Part shown: positions 12,253 through 19,848 of the stretch, in pieces
How the letters are laid out: the number at the start of each line of letters is the position of its first letter
Position numbering within the stretch: position 1 is the first letter of the stretch
Source of the DNA: DASSUW01 sp035717845
GTDB taxonomy: Bacteria > Actinomycetota > Thermoleophilia > Solirubrobacterales > Solirubrobacteraceae
Length of the DNA stretch: 22,417 nt
Direction of reading: 5' to 3'
Assembly: GCA_035717845.1 (NCBI GenBank)
Contig: DASTIC010000189.1
Location: 1 to 22,417 of the forward strand
Position numbers and translations under genes: made by a program
Notes under the pieces: generated by a model
What the model was told of the DNA's origin: nothing
The model's database searches: none
The model's input: only the letters and a program-made list of their open reading frames with translations

Positions 12253-14703
12253 CTACCGCGCCGGGAGCGCGAGGCGGGCGCGCTCCGCCGCGGCGGCGAA
12301 CTCGACGTCGCGCAGCGCGGCCTTCACGGCCGGGATCCGGCCCGCGGCCATGCTCAACTCGCGCACGCCGAGGCCGGCGAGCAGCACCGCGGCCTCGGGC
12401 TCGCCGGCCAGCTCGCCGCACACCCCGACCCAGCGGCCGTGCGCCTCCGCGGCGGCCGTCACGTTCGCGATCAACGCCAGCACCGGGGCCAGCGAGTCCT
12501 CGAGCAGCCCGGCCAGCGCCGCGTTGCCGCGCTCGGCGGCCATCGTGTACTGCGCGAGGTCGTTGGTCCCGATCGAGAAGAAGTCGACCTCGGGGGCGAT
12601 CAGCGCCGCCTGGAGGGCGAGGGCCGGAACCTCGACCATGACGCCGACGTCCAGCTCGGCCTCGCTGCCGAGCTCGGCGCGCGCCCGCTCGAGCGCGGCG
12701 CGCGCCGCCCGCACCTCCTCGAGCGTCGCCACCATCGGGAACATCACCTTCAGCGGGCGCTCGGCGGCGACGCGGAGGACGGCGCGCAGCTGCGTGCGCA
12801 GCAGCTCGGGCTCCGCGAGCGAGAGCCGGATGCCGCGGCGCCCGAGGAACGGGTTGTCCTCCGGCTGCTGGGAGAGGAACGGCAGCGGCTTGTCGGCGCC
12901 GGCGTCGAGCGTCCGCACGATCAGCGGCCGGCCGTCGAGCGCCTCCGCGATCTCGCGCAGCACCTCTACCTGCTCGTCCTCGGAGGGCGGCGTGTCGCGG
13001 TCGAGGAAGAGGAACTCGGTCCGCAGCAGGCCGACGCCCTCGGCGCCCTGCGTGACGGCGGGGCGGGCGTCGGCGGCGCTGCCGACGTTCGCGAACACCT
13101 CGACGCGCCGGCCGTCCCGCAGGGCGCCCGGCTCGGCCGCTCCGGCGAGCAGCGCGCGGCCGGCCTCGACGGCCGCCTCGCGGCGTGCCTCGTAGGAGGC
13201 GATCACGTCCTCGCCGGGGTCGACCTCGAGGATCCCGGCGTCGCCGTCGAGCGCGAGCGGGGTGCCCTCGGGGATGCCGAGCAGGCCGGCGCCGGCCCCG
13301 ACGACGGCCGGGATGCCGAGCGCTCGGGCCAGGATCGCCGCGTGCCCGGTCGCGCCGCCGCGCGCCGTGGCGATGCCCCAGGCCTGAGCGGGATCGAGGC
13401 CGACCGCTTCGCCGGGGGTCAGCTCGGGCGCGAGCACGATGCCGGCGTCGAGCGGCGCCGCCGCGGCATCCGTGCCGGCGAGCCGCGCCAGCACCCGCCG
13501 GCCGACGTCCTCGACGTCCACGGCGCGCTCGCGCATATATGGGTCGTCGAGCGCCCGGAACGCGGCCGCCGCGTCCTGGACGGCGGCGCGCCACGCCTGT
13601 CCGGCGCCGGCGCCGTCCTCGACCATGCGCACCGCGGGCCCGGTGACCGCGGCGTCGTCCAGGAGAAGCGCGTGGGCGGTGAAGATCTCGGCCTCCGCGA
13701 CGGCGCCGCGCCGGAGCACCTCGGCGCGCGCCGTCTCGAGGTCCTGCCGGGCCGCGGCGCGGGCAGCGTCGAGCCGCGCGCGCTCCTCCGCGGGGGAGCC
13801 GGGTTGCTCGTCGTCCACAGCGGGCTCCGGCGTGTGCAGCCAGCGCGCCGGGCCGATCGCGATGCCGCCCGAGGCAGCTACGCCCGGCAGCTGCGTGCCC
13901 GAGGCCGGAGGCGCACTGCCGGCCGGCGCCTCGGCGGGGGCCGGGCGGTCCTCGGCGGCCGCCTCGCCGTCCGGCTCGTCGCCGAAGTTCGCGGCCGCGA
14001 GGGCGTCCAGCGCGTCGAGCGCCGCGGCGGCCTGCTCGCCCTGGGCGCGGACGACGATCTCGTCGCCCTGGCGAACGCCGAGGACGGCGAGGGCCGTCAG
14101 GCTGCGGCCGTCGGCGGGCCCGGTCGACCGGGTGGCGTTGCGCACCTCGACGCGTGCGTCGAAGTCGGCGACCGTCGCCACGAAGCGCGCCGCCGGCCGC
14201 GCGTGCAGTCCCAACCGCGGCGTGACGTGCAGGCGCAGCTCGAGCGCGTCGGCCCCGCCGCCGTCGTCGGCGGGGGCGTCCGCCGGCGCGGCCTCGGGCG
14301 TCTCCTCGCCGAGCTGCGCGGTCTTCATGGCGAGCGCCCCCCGCGCCTCGCGCGCCACCTCGTCGAGCGACGCGCCCGTCCGCGCCCGCGCCGCGGCGGC
14401 GACGGCTCCTTCGACAAGCGGCGCCCCGCACAGGACGACCGGACCACCGTCGGGCTCGAGCATCTCGGTCGCCATCTCGGCGCTCATGAGCGCGCTGCCG
14501 AGGTCCATGAGCACGAGGACGCCGTCCGGCGAGCGGGCGCGCTCGACCGCCGCCCGCACCCGCTCGGCGTCGGTGCCGATCGCGCCGTCCTCCATGCCGC
14601 CGGCCGACTCGATCGCCACCTCCTCGCCGCCCATCTCGCGCGCGAGCTCCGCGACGCCATCCGCCAGTGCCCCGCTGTGGCTGACGATGACGAGCGAGAC
14701 CAC
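12253..14703 (-). CDS. dhaM: DhaM-HPr-EI fusion: PEP-dependent dihydroxyacetone kinase phosphotransferase
   Basis: An 816-residue soluble protein that carries phosphate from PEP toward dihydroxyacetone kinase. Residues 1-130 are an EIIA-Man-like DhaM domain with phospho-acceptor His9 in VSHSG. After an acidic Ala/Pro-rich linker, 153-240 form an HPr domain with His167 in GLHARPAARF. After a second Ala/Pro-rich linker, 272-816 form a complete Enzyme I. This has phospho-His454 in GGATGHAAI, then RTEFLFLDRD, GRRGIRLSL, KVMFPMV, EVPALALQ, SIGTNDLAQYT and the PEP-site Cys762 in GVCGELAG. E. coli DhaM stops within the EI N-terminal part, whereas here the PEP-binding domain is present, so one chain could phosphorylate itself from PEP. 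Start GTG 14703 lies 6 bases after glpC. DhaL is encoded at the other end of the operon. Confidence 0.95.
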   Translation of the reverse strand: MVSLVIVSHSGALADGVAELAREMGGEEVAIESAGGMEDGAIGTDAERVRAAVERARSPDGVLVLMDLGSALMSAEMATEMLEPDGGPVVLCGAPLVEGAVAAAARARTGASLDEVAREARGALAMKTAQLGEETPEAAPADAPADDGGGADALELRLHVTPRLGLHARPAARFVATVADFDARVEVRNATRSTGPADGRSLTALAVLGVRQGDEIVVRAQGEQAAAALDALDALAAANFGDEPDGEAAAEDRPAPAEAPAGSAPPASGTQLPGVAASGGIAIGPARWLHTPEPAVDDEQPGSPAEERARLDAARAAARQDLETARAEVLRRGAVAEAEIFTAHALLLDDAAVTGPAVRMVEDGAGAGQAWRAAVQDAAAAFRALDDPYMRERAVDVEDVGRRVLARLAGTDAAAAPLDAGIVLAPELTPGEAVGLDPAQAWGIATARGGATGHAAILARALGIPAVVGAGAGLLGIPEGTPLALDGDAGILEVDPGEDVIASYEARREAAVEAGRALLAGAAEPGALRDGRRVEVFANVGSAADARPAVTQGAEGVGLLRTEFLFLDRDTPPSEDEQVEVLREIAEALDGRPLIVRTLDAGADKPLPFLSQQPEDNPFLGRRGIRLSLAEPELLRTQLRAVLRVAAERPLKVMFPMVATLEEVRAARAALERARAELGSEAELDVGVMVEVPALALQAALIAPEVDFFSIGTNDLAQYTMAAERGNAALAGLLEDSLAPVLALIANVTAAAEAHGRWVGVCGELAGEPEAAVLLAGLGVRELSMAAGRIPAVKAALRDVEFAAAAERARLALPAR

Positions 14704-14709
14704 GGGCGC

Positions 14710-15951
14710 TCAGCCGAGGCCGGACGCGCGGTGGAGCACCTCGACCGGGTGCACCGTCGACACGCGCGTCGCGTGCTCGATCTGCCAGCGGCACGTCTCC
14801 GAGTCGCAGACGGCGCGGTCGGGAGCCGTCTCGGCGATCTGCTCGAACAGCCCGGCGCCGACCTTCATCGCGATGTCGTACTTCTCGCGCTTGAGCCCGT
14901 ACGTGCCGGCGACCCCGCAGCAGTTCGCCTCGCTCTCGACCACGCGCAGCTCCGGTACCAGCGCCATCAGATCGAGCGCCGGCTTGCCGACGCCGTGGCC
15001 CTGCTGCTGGCACGGGGCGTGGTAGATGACGGTCTCCGGCACCGGTTTGAAGTCCGTCTTGAGCTCGCCCCGCTCGTGCATGGCGAGCAGGTACTCGCAG
15101 ATGTCGTACACGCGTCCGGACACGGCGCGCAGATCGGCGTCGTCCTCCATGCCGAGGATCTCGAGCGCCTCGCGCTTGAGCATCAGCGTGCAGCTGGTCG
15201 ACGTCCCGACGATGTCGACGCCGTCGCGCGCGAACGGCGCCAGCCGCTCCGCGAGCCGGTGGACGTAGCCGCGCGCGTCGTCGAACAGTCCGTTGGACTG
15301 GAGCGGCAGGCCGCAGCAGTCCTGCTTCGGGACGTCGACGGCGATGCCGTTGTGCTCGAGCAGCGCGACGGTCATCTCGCCCAGCCGCGGCTCGTAGTAG
15401 TTGGTGCCGCACCCGTGGAAGAAGGCGACGCGGCGGCTCGCCGCCGGCGACGCGTGCCGCCGTGCCCAGCGCTGGAAGGTCCGGCCGGCGAACTTCGGCA
15501 TCGGGGCGCGGTGATCGATGCCGATGACGCGCTCGATCGCCAGCCGCAGCAGCCGGTTGCGCAGCGTGAGGTTCGCGAGCGGGGCCGCGGGCGTGCCGAG
15601 GCGCCCGGCGAGCGTCGGGCGGGCGAGGATGCGGTCGCGCACGCGAACGCCGTTGGTCTCGCCGTACGTGGCCTTGGCCTGGGTGTTGATCTCGGCGATG
15701 TGCACGCCCTGCGGGCACACCTGCGTGCAGATGCCGCACCCGGAGCAGTAGTTCACCGACGAGTCGGGGGACGGCTCGTCCTCGACCCGGAAGCGCTCGG
15801 CCTGGGGGCCGCTGTACTTGGGGCCGGGGAAGAGCGGCGTGACGTTCGAGACCGGGCAGTACGTCTCGCAGATCGTGCACTTGACGCAGTGGTCGAGTGA
15901 GTCGCGCATGAGCAGCGGGCCGAGGACGTCGTGACCCTCGTGCAGCGCCAT
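14710..15951 (-). CDS. glpC: Anaerobic-type glycerol-3-phosphate dehydrogenase subunit C (Fe-S)
   Basis: A 413-residue iron-sulfur subunit that passes electrons from the GlpAB flavoproteins to membrane quinone. Two 4Fe-4S ferredoxin-type motifs are clear: Cys22, 25, 28, 32 (CVKCTICETYCP) and Cys69, 72, 75, 79 (CSGCGICTQVCP). The C-terminal part has two CCG-type cysteine-rich modules, with DCCGLPLQ and NCCGVAGTYG, the heterodisulfide-reductase-like pattern of GlpC. Length is close to E. coli GlpC (396). ATG 15951 is preceded by GGGGAG nine bases upstream, and it starts 5 bases past the glpB stop. There is no membrane helix, so attachment should be peripheral, as in the family. Despite the name, GlpABC also occurs in aerobic actinobacteria and haloarchaea, so it does not prove anaerobic growth. 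Confidence 0.95.
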   Translation of the reverse strand: MALHEGHDVLGPLLMRDSLDHCVKCTICETYCPVSNVTPLFPGPKYSGPQAERFRVEDEPSPDSSVNYCSGCGICTQVCPQGVHIAEINTQAKATYGETNGVRVRDRILARPTLAGRLGTPAAPLANLTLRNRLLRLAIERVIGIDHRAPMPKFAGRTFQRWARRHASPAASRRVAFFHGCGTNYYEPRLGEMTVALLEHNGIAVDVPKQDCCGLPLQSNGLFDDARGYVHRLAERLAPFARDGVDIVGTSTSCTLMLKREALEILGMEDDADLRAVSGRVYDICEYLLAMHERGELKTDFKPVPETVIYHAPCQQQGHGVGKPALDLMALVPELRVVESEANCCGVAGTYGLKREKYDIAMKVGAGLFEQIAETAPDRAVCDSETCRWQIEHATRVSTVHPVEVLHRASGLG

Positions 15952-15956
15952 GCCGA

Positions 15957-17246
15957 TCAGCTCCCCACCGTGGCGGCCGGCGTCGAGGCGGCGAGCACGA
16001 GCTCCGCGGCCCGGTGCCCGGTGGCGAGGCTCAGCCCGTCGCCGGACTTCTCGCGCCACGGCACGGCCCCAGCCAGCGTCGCCCCCGCCACTACCACGTT
16101 CTCGAGGACCCGCTCGCCCGCCGCGTCGACGGGGCGCAGCTCGCGGTCCACGGTGACGCCCGCGCGACCCATCGGATGCTCCTCGAAGTAGCCGGGGCGG
16201 AAGCGCTCCTCTCCGGGGGCCGGGACGCCGGTGACCGGCAGCCCCAGCGCCGTCTCGCGACCCGCCCAGCTCGAGTCGAGGGCGAGCCCGCCGGAGGCGA
16301 ATCCGCCGGTGGCCAGCACCACCCAGTCCGCGCCGCGGCGCTCCTCCCGCAGCCCCACGCGGGTGCGCAGTGCGGTGACGCGTCCGCCAGTCTGGTCGGC
16401 ACCGATCACCACGTTGTTGAGCAGGACGGAGCCGCCGGCGCGCCGCAGTGCCGTGCGCAGGATCGCGAACAGGCGCATGCCGGGAACCGACGGCGGCAGC
16501 GTGGGCACCTCGAAGGCCGGGCGGCCGAGTCCGTGCTCGACCGTGGCCCAGACGCCGTGCGGGTCGGCGATGCCCAGCACAGCCGGGAACGCCGCCCGCT
16601 CGTCCGCTCGCATGCGATCCGCCACCTGCGCCACGACCGCGTTGCGGAAGGCCTCGTCCTCGAAGGCACGCGCGAAGCCCAGCGCGTTCGCGTCGACCCG
16701 CCCCTCGGGGCGCAGGTCGAGCTCGATCGCCCGAGCCTTCACGCCCACGCCAGACCGCTCCAGGTTGTCGGCCAGCAGCGCCGCGTGGAAATCCTTCAGC
16801 GCGCTGAAGCCCACCACGCAAACGGGGTCACCGCCGCGCAGGTCGCCGCCGGCCATCGTCTCCGGCAGCACGGCCGACGGGCGCGGGACGCCGACCGCCG
16901 TGGGGAGGAGCAGGTTCTCCTCGGCGCTGCCGACGTAGGCGTACGGCGCCAGCGACCCGTTCGCGACGCGATCCTTGAGCCAGGCGACGGCCGCCGCGAC
17001 GCCGTCGGCGCCGACGTGCGCGTAGGGATGGCCCGGCTCGGCCTCGATCAGCGGACGGAGTGCCTCGGAGGGCCGCTCGACGCGTTCCGGCGCGTATCCG
17101 AGCACGTCGATCGTGCCCGGGCTGAGGTGCGTCGCGCCGATGCCCTTGGCGACCACGAGCACGCGCGCCCCGCCCTCGGCGAGCCGCACCGCGGCGGTCA
17201 GGCCCGCCAGGCCGGTCCCGACCACCACGACGTCGTGATGGCTCAC
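15957..17246 (-). CDS. glpB: Anaerobic-type glycerol-3-phosphate dehydrogenase subunit B
   Basis: A 429-residue flavoprotein subunit of the GlpABC complex. The N-terminus has the dinucleotide-binding strand VVVVGTGLAGLTAAVRLAEGG. C-terminal motifs are VLATGGFASGG, PMGRAGV and NVVVAGATLAG, typical of the fumarate-reductase/GlpB flavoprotein group. Start GTG 17246 overlaps the glpA stop by 4 bases (GTGA), so it should be translationally coupled to it. The open frame continues upstream through glpA, but that part is out of frame with real glpA codons and is not coding. Subunit B in the family probably bridges GlpA and GlpC. Length matches E. coli GlpB (419). Together with GlpA and GlpC it oxidises glycerol 3-phosphate to dihydroxyacetone phosphate. 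Confidence 0.93.
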   Translation of the reverse strand: MSHHDVVVVGTGLAGLTAAVRLAEGGARVLVVAKGIGATHLSPGTIDVLGYAPERVERPSEALRPLIEAEPGHPYAHVGADGVAAAVAWLKDRVANGSLAPYAYVGSAEENLLLPTAVGVPRPSAVLPETMAGGDLRGGDPVCVVGFSALKDFHAALLADNLERSGVGVKARAIELDLRPEGRVDANALGFARAFEDEAFRNAVVAQVADRMRADERAAFPAVLGIADPHGVWATVEHGLGRPAFEVPTLPPSVPGMRLFAILRTALRRAGGSVLLNNVVIGADQTGGRVTALRTRVGLREERRGADWVVLATGGFASGGLALDSSWAGRETALGLPVTGVPAPGEERFRPGYFEEHPMGRAGVTVDRELRPVDAAGERVLENVVVAGATLAGAVPWREKSGDGLSLATGHRAAELVLAASTPAATVGS

Positions 17247-18820
17247 GCCGGCACCTCGTCCTCGGCCGGCAGGTGCTCGACGTCCAGCAGCCCCTGGAAG
17301 ATCCAGTCGTCGAGCCTCGCCTGGCGCAGCTGGTCGCCGTAGAGGATCGGCCACACGCCCTTCCAGCGCTCCTGGAGGAAGCCGAGCAGCGCCGCGCTCG
17401 CGGCCGCGCCGTCGAGGCGGTCGGTGGTGTGCAGGATCCCGGTGGCGCGGTAGATGCAGAAGCCGCCCTGGCACGGCCCCATGCCGAGGCGCAGCTTGCG
17501 CCGGATGTCGTCGAGGTTGGTGGTGCCGCGCTCGCGCATCGCCTGCTCGAGCGTGCTGCGGCCGATCAGCTCGCACTCGCAGATGAGCTGCTCCTCCTGG
17601 AGCGTCTCCTCCCGCCGGCGCAGGCGCGAGCCGATGCGGTAGGGCTCGTCCTCCTCGGTGCCGGGAGGCCGCTCCTCCGCCGTCCGGCAGGGCCGCTCGG
17701 TGCCGAGCTGAGCGCACATCGCGTCGACGAGGTCCTGCGCCATCAGGCGCAGGGTCGTCAGCTTGCCGCCCGACATCGTGAGCAGGCCGTCCATGCCGTC
17801 GCGCTCGCGATGGTCGACCACCGCGTGCGCGCGGCTGACGTCGCGCGTGTCGGTCACCTCGCCTGCCCGCGCGTCCTGGAACAGCGGCCTCACGCCGGCC
17901 CAGACGCGCAGCGCCCGGGCCTCGCGGAAGCCGGGGACCAGGCGCTCGCCGTCGTCGAGCATCTGGTCGACCTCGGCCTGCGTGACCGGGATCTCGTCGG
18001 GATCGGCGGCGTGGATGTCGGTGGTGCCGATGACGCTCACCGTGCGGACGGGCACGAGGATGTCGCCGTCGGCCGGCATCGTGCAGCGGTTGATCACCGT
18101 GTTCACGAGCCGGTGGTTCATGGCGATCATGATCCCCTTGCCCGGCACCACGCCGACATCCTCGATGCCGGCCATGTGGAGGATCTGCGCCGCCCAGGCC
18201 CCGGAGGCGTTGAGCGTGAAGCCGGCCTCGATGTCGAGCTCCTCACCGGTGAGCTCGTTGCGCAGGCGAGCGCCCGTCGCCGCGCCGCCGGACGTGTGCA
18301 GGTCCACCACGCGATGGTAGGTCAGGATCCGCGCCCCGTGGGCGGCCGCCCCGCGCGCGAACGTCCAGACGGTCTTCCACGCGTCGATCGCGGCGTCCGG
18401 CACGGTGAACGCCCGCCGGATCGCGGGATTGAGGCGGCGCTCGCGGCGCAGCGCCTCGGCGACGTCGATCTCCTCGGTCGGCAGCTGGGCCTTGCGGCAG
18501 CCCTCGAGGAACTGGTCGCCGTAGCCGGGATCGTCGTCGGGCGTCGTCACGAACAGGCCGCCGGTGTCCTCGATGCAGTCGGGGATCACGCGGCGCAGGA
18601 TCGCGTTCTCGACCACGCACTCCTCCGCCGCGACCGGGTCCTTCACCACGTAGCGGCCGCCCGAATGCAGCAGGCCATGGAAGCGCCCGCTCGTCCCCTC
18701 GGCCAGGTCGCGGCGCTCGACCAGCACGGTGTCGAAGCCCCGCAGCGCGGCGTCCCACGCGACGCCGGCGCCCGTGGCGCCGCCACCGATCACGAGGACG
18801 TCAGCCTTCAGCTGGGCCAC
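17243..18820 (-). CDS. glpA: Anaerobic-type glycerol-3-phosphate dehydrogenase subunit A
   Basis: A 525-residue FAD-dependent catalytic subunit that oxidises sn-glycerol 3-phosphate to dihydroxyacetone phosphate. The FAD-binding motif GGGATGAG is at residues 12-19. The DAO-type core includes TSGRFHGLLHSGGRYV and LTMSGGKLTTLR. A C-terminal BFD-like 2Fe-2S domain has Cys414, 416, 450 and 455 (CEC and CQGGFC), which marks GlpA rather than aerobic GlpD. Length fits E. coli GlpA (542). The start is GTG 18820, ten bases after the glpX stop, with only a weak ribosome site, so it may depend on readthrough from glpX. The end overlaps glpB by 4 bases. Confidence 0.95.
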   Translation of the reverse strand: MAQLKADVLVIGGGATGAGVAWDAALRGFDTVLVERRDLAEGTSGRFHGLLHSGGRYVVKDPVAAEECVVENAILRRVIPDCIEDTGGLFVTTPDDDPGYGDQFLEGCRKAQLPTEEIDVAEALRRERRLNPAIRRAFTVPDAAIDAWKTVWTFARGAAAHGARILTYHRVVDLHTSGGAATGARLRNELTGEELDIEAGFTLNASGAWAAQILHMAGIEDVGVVPGKGIMIAMNHRLVNTVINRCTMPADGDILVPVRTVSVIGTTDIHAADPDEIPVTQAEVDQMLDDGERLVPGFREARALRVWAGVRPLFQDARAGEVTDTRDVSRAHAVVDHRERDGMDGLLTMSGGKLTTLRLMAQDLVDAMCAQLGTERPCRTAEERPPGTEEDEPYRIGSRLRRREETLQEEQLICECELIGRSTLEQAMRERGTTNLDDIRRKLRLGMGPCQGGFCIYRATGILHTTDRLDGAAASAALLGFLQERWKGVWPILYGDQLRQARLDDWIFQGLLDVEHLPAEDEVPA

Positions 18821-18830
18821 CTGGGGGATG

Positions 18831-19841
18831 CTATTGCCCCGGGAGGCCCGCGGGCATGCGGATCAGGTTCGAGCGCGCCGTGTGATGGCGCCCCTCGATG
18901 ACCCGCACCGCCCCCGAGCGGGAGCGCATCGACAGCGACTGCGTCCGCACCCGCCGCGGCCCGTAGCGCACGCCCCGCAGCAGCTCGCCGTCGGTGACGC
19001 CGGTGGCGGCGAAGAACACGTCGTCGCCGGACACCAGGTCGTCGATCGTGAGCACCCGATCGAGGTCGTATCCCTGCTCGATCGCCGCTGCACGCTCCGC
19101 GTCGTCGCGCGGATACAGGCGCCCGAAGAGCGCCCCGTCCAGGCACTTGAGCGCGCAGGCGGCGATCACGCCCTCCGGCGTCCCGCCGACGCCGATCAGC
19201 AGGTCGACCGACGACTCCTCGTCGGCGGCCAGGATCGCGCCCGCGACGTCGCCGTCGATCATGAACTTGATCCGCGCGCCGGTCGCCAGCACCTCGGCCA
19301 CGAGGTCCTGGTGGCGTGGCCGGTCGAGGATCGCGACCGTCACGTCCGTCGCCAGCTTGCCCCTCGCCTGAGCGATGCGGGCGATCGTGTCGGCCACCGG
19401 GGCCTCGAAGTCGACGACGTCCCCGAGGTCACCGGCCACCGCGAGCTTCTCCATGTAGACGCACGGGCCGGGATCGAACATCGTGCCGCGCTCGGACAGC
19501 GCGAGCACGGCGAGGGCGTCGGGCAGGGCCTTGGCCGTGAGCGTCGTCCCGTCCACGGGGTCGACCGCGACGTCGACGGCCGGCGGCACGCCGCTGCCGA
19601 CGCGCTCCCCGTTGTAGAGCATCGGGGCCTCGTCCTTCTCGCCCTCGCCGATCACCACGACGCCGTCCATCGCCACCGAGCCGAGCACGGGGCGCATCGC
19701 GTCGACCGCGGCCTGGTCGACCTTCTCCTTGTCGCCGCGGCCCATGAAGCGGGCCGCGGCCATCGCGGCGGCCTCCGTCGCCCGCACCAGCTCCAGCGCG
19801 AGGTTGCGGTCGGGGTCGGGAGGCAGCTCGCTTGCGTTCAT
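18831..19841 (-). CDS. glpX: Class II fructose-1,6-bisphosphatase
   Basis: A 336-residue cytoplasmic enzyme that removes the 1-phosphate from fructose 1,6-bisphosphate, the committed step of gluconeogenesis, needed when glycerol is the carbon source. Metal and substrate motifs of the GlpX class are present: GEGEKDEAPMLYNGE (65-79) and DPVDGTT (94-100), followed by a GVGGTPEGVIAACALK segment. Length and order match E. coli GlpX. In E. coli, glpX belongs to the glpFKX operon, and the same F-K-X order is seen here. ATG 19841 lies 7 bases after the glpK stop. Some actinobacterial GlpX proteins also accept sedoheptulose bisphosphate, which cannot be judged here. Confidence 0.96.
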   Translation of the reverse strand: MNASELPPDPDRNLALELVRATEAAAMAAARFMGRGDKEKVDQAAVDAMRPVLGSVAMDGVVVIGEGEKDEAPMLYNGERVGSGVPPAVDVAVDPVDGTTLTAKALPDALAVLALSERGTMFDPGPCVYMEKLAVAGDLGDVVDFEAPVADTIARIAQARGKLATDVTVAILDRPRHQDLVAEVLATGARIKFMIDGDVAGAILAADEESSVDLLIGVGGTPEGVIAACALKCLDGALFGRLYPRDDAERAAAIEQGYDLDRVLTIDDLVSGDDVFFAATGVTDGELLRGVRYGPRRVRTQSLSMRSRSGAVRVIEGRHHTARSNLIRMPAGLPGQ

Positions 19842-19848
19842 GGTGGTG

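Noticed and set aside
12253..15880. Upstream extension of the pgsA frame to a 1414-residue protein
   Set aside because: Everything before about 12238 is out of frame with dhaM and glpC codons and is Arg/Ala-rich. Only the C-terminal 200 residues form a recognisable protein.
12250..15900. A 1216-codon plus-strand open frame opposite dhaM and glpC
   Set aside because: High GC leaves antisense frames open. The minus-strand frames carry complete PTS and Fe-S motifs, while this one gives only low-complexity Arg/Gly/Ala sequence.
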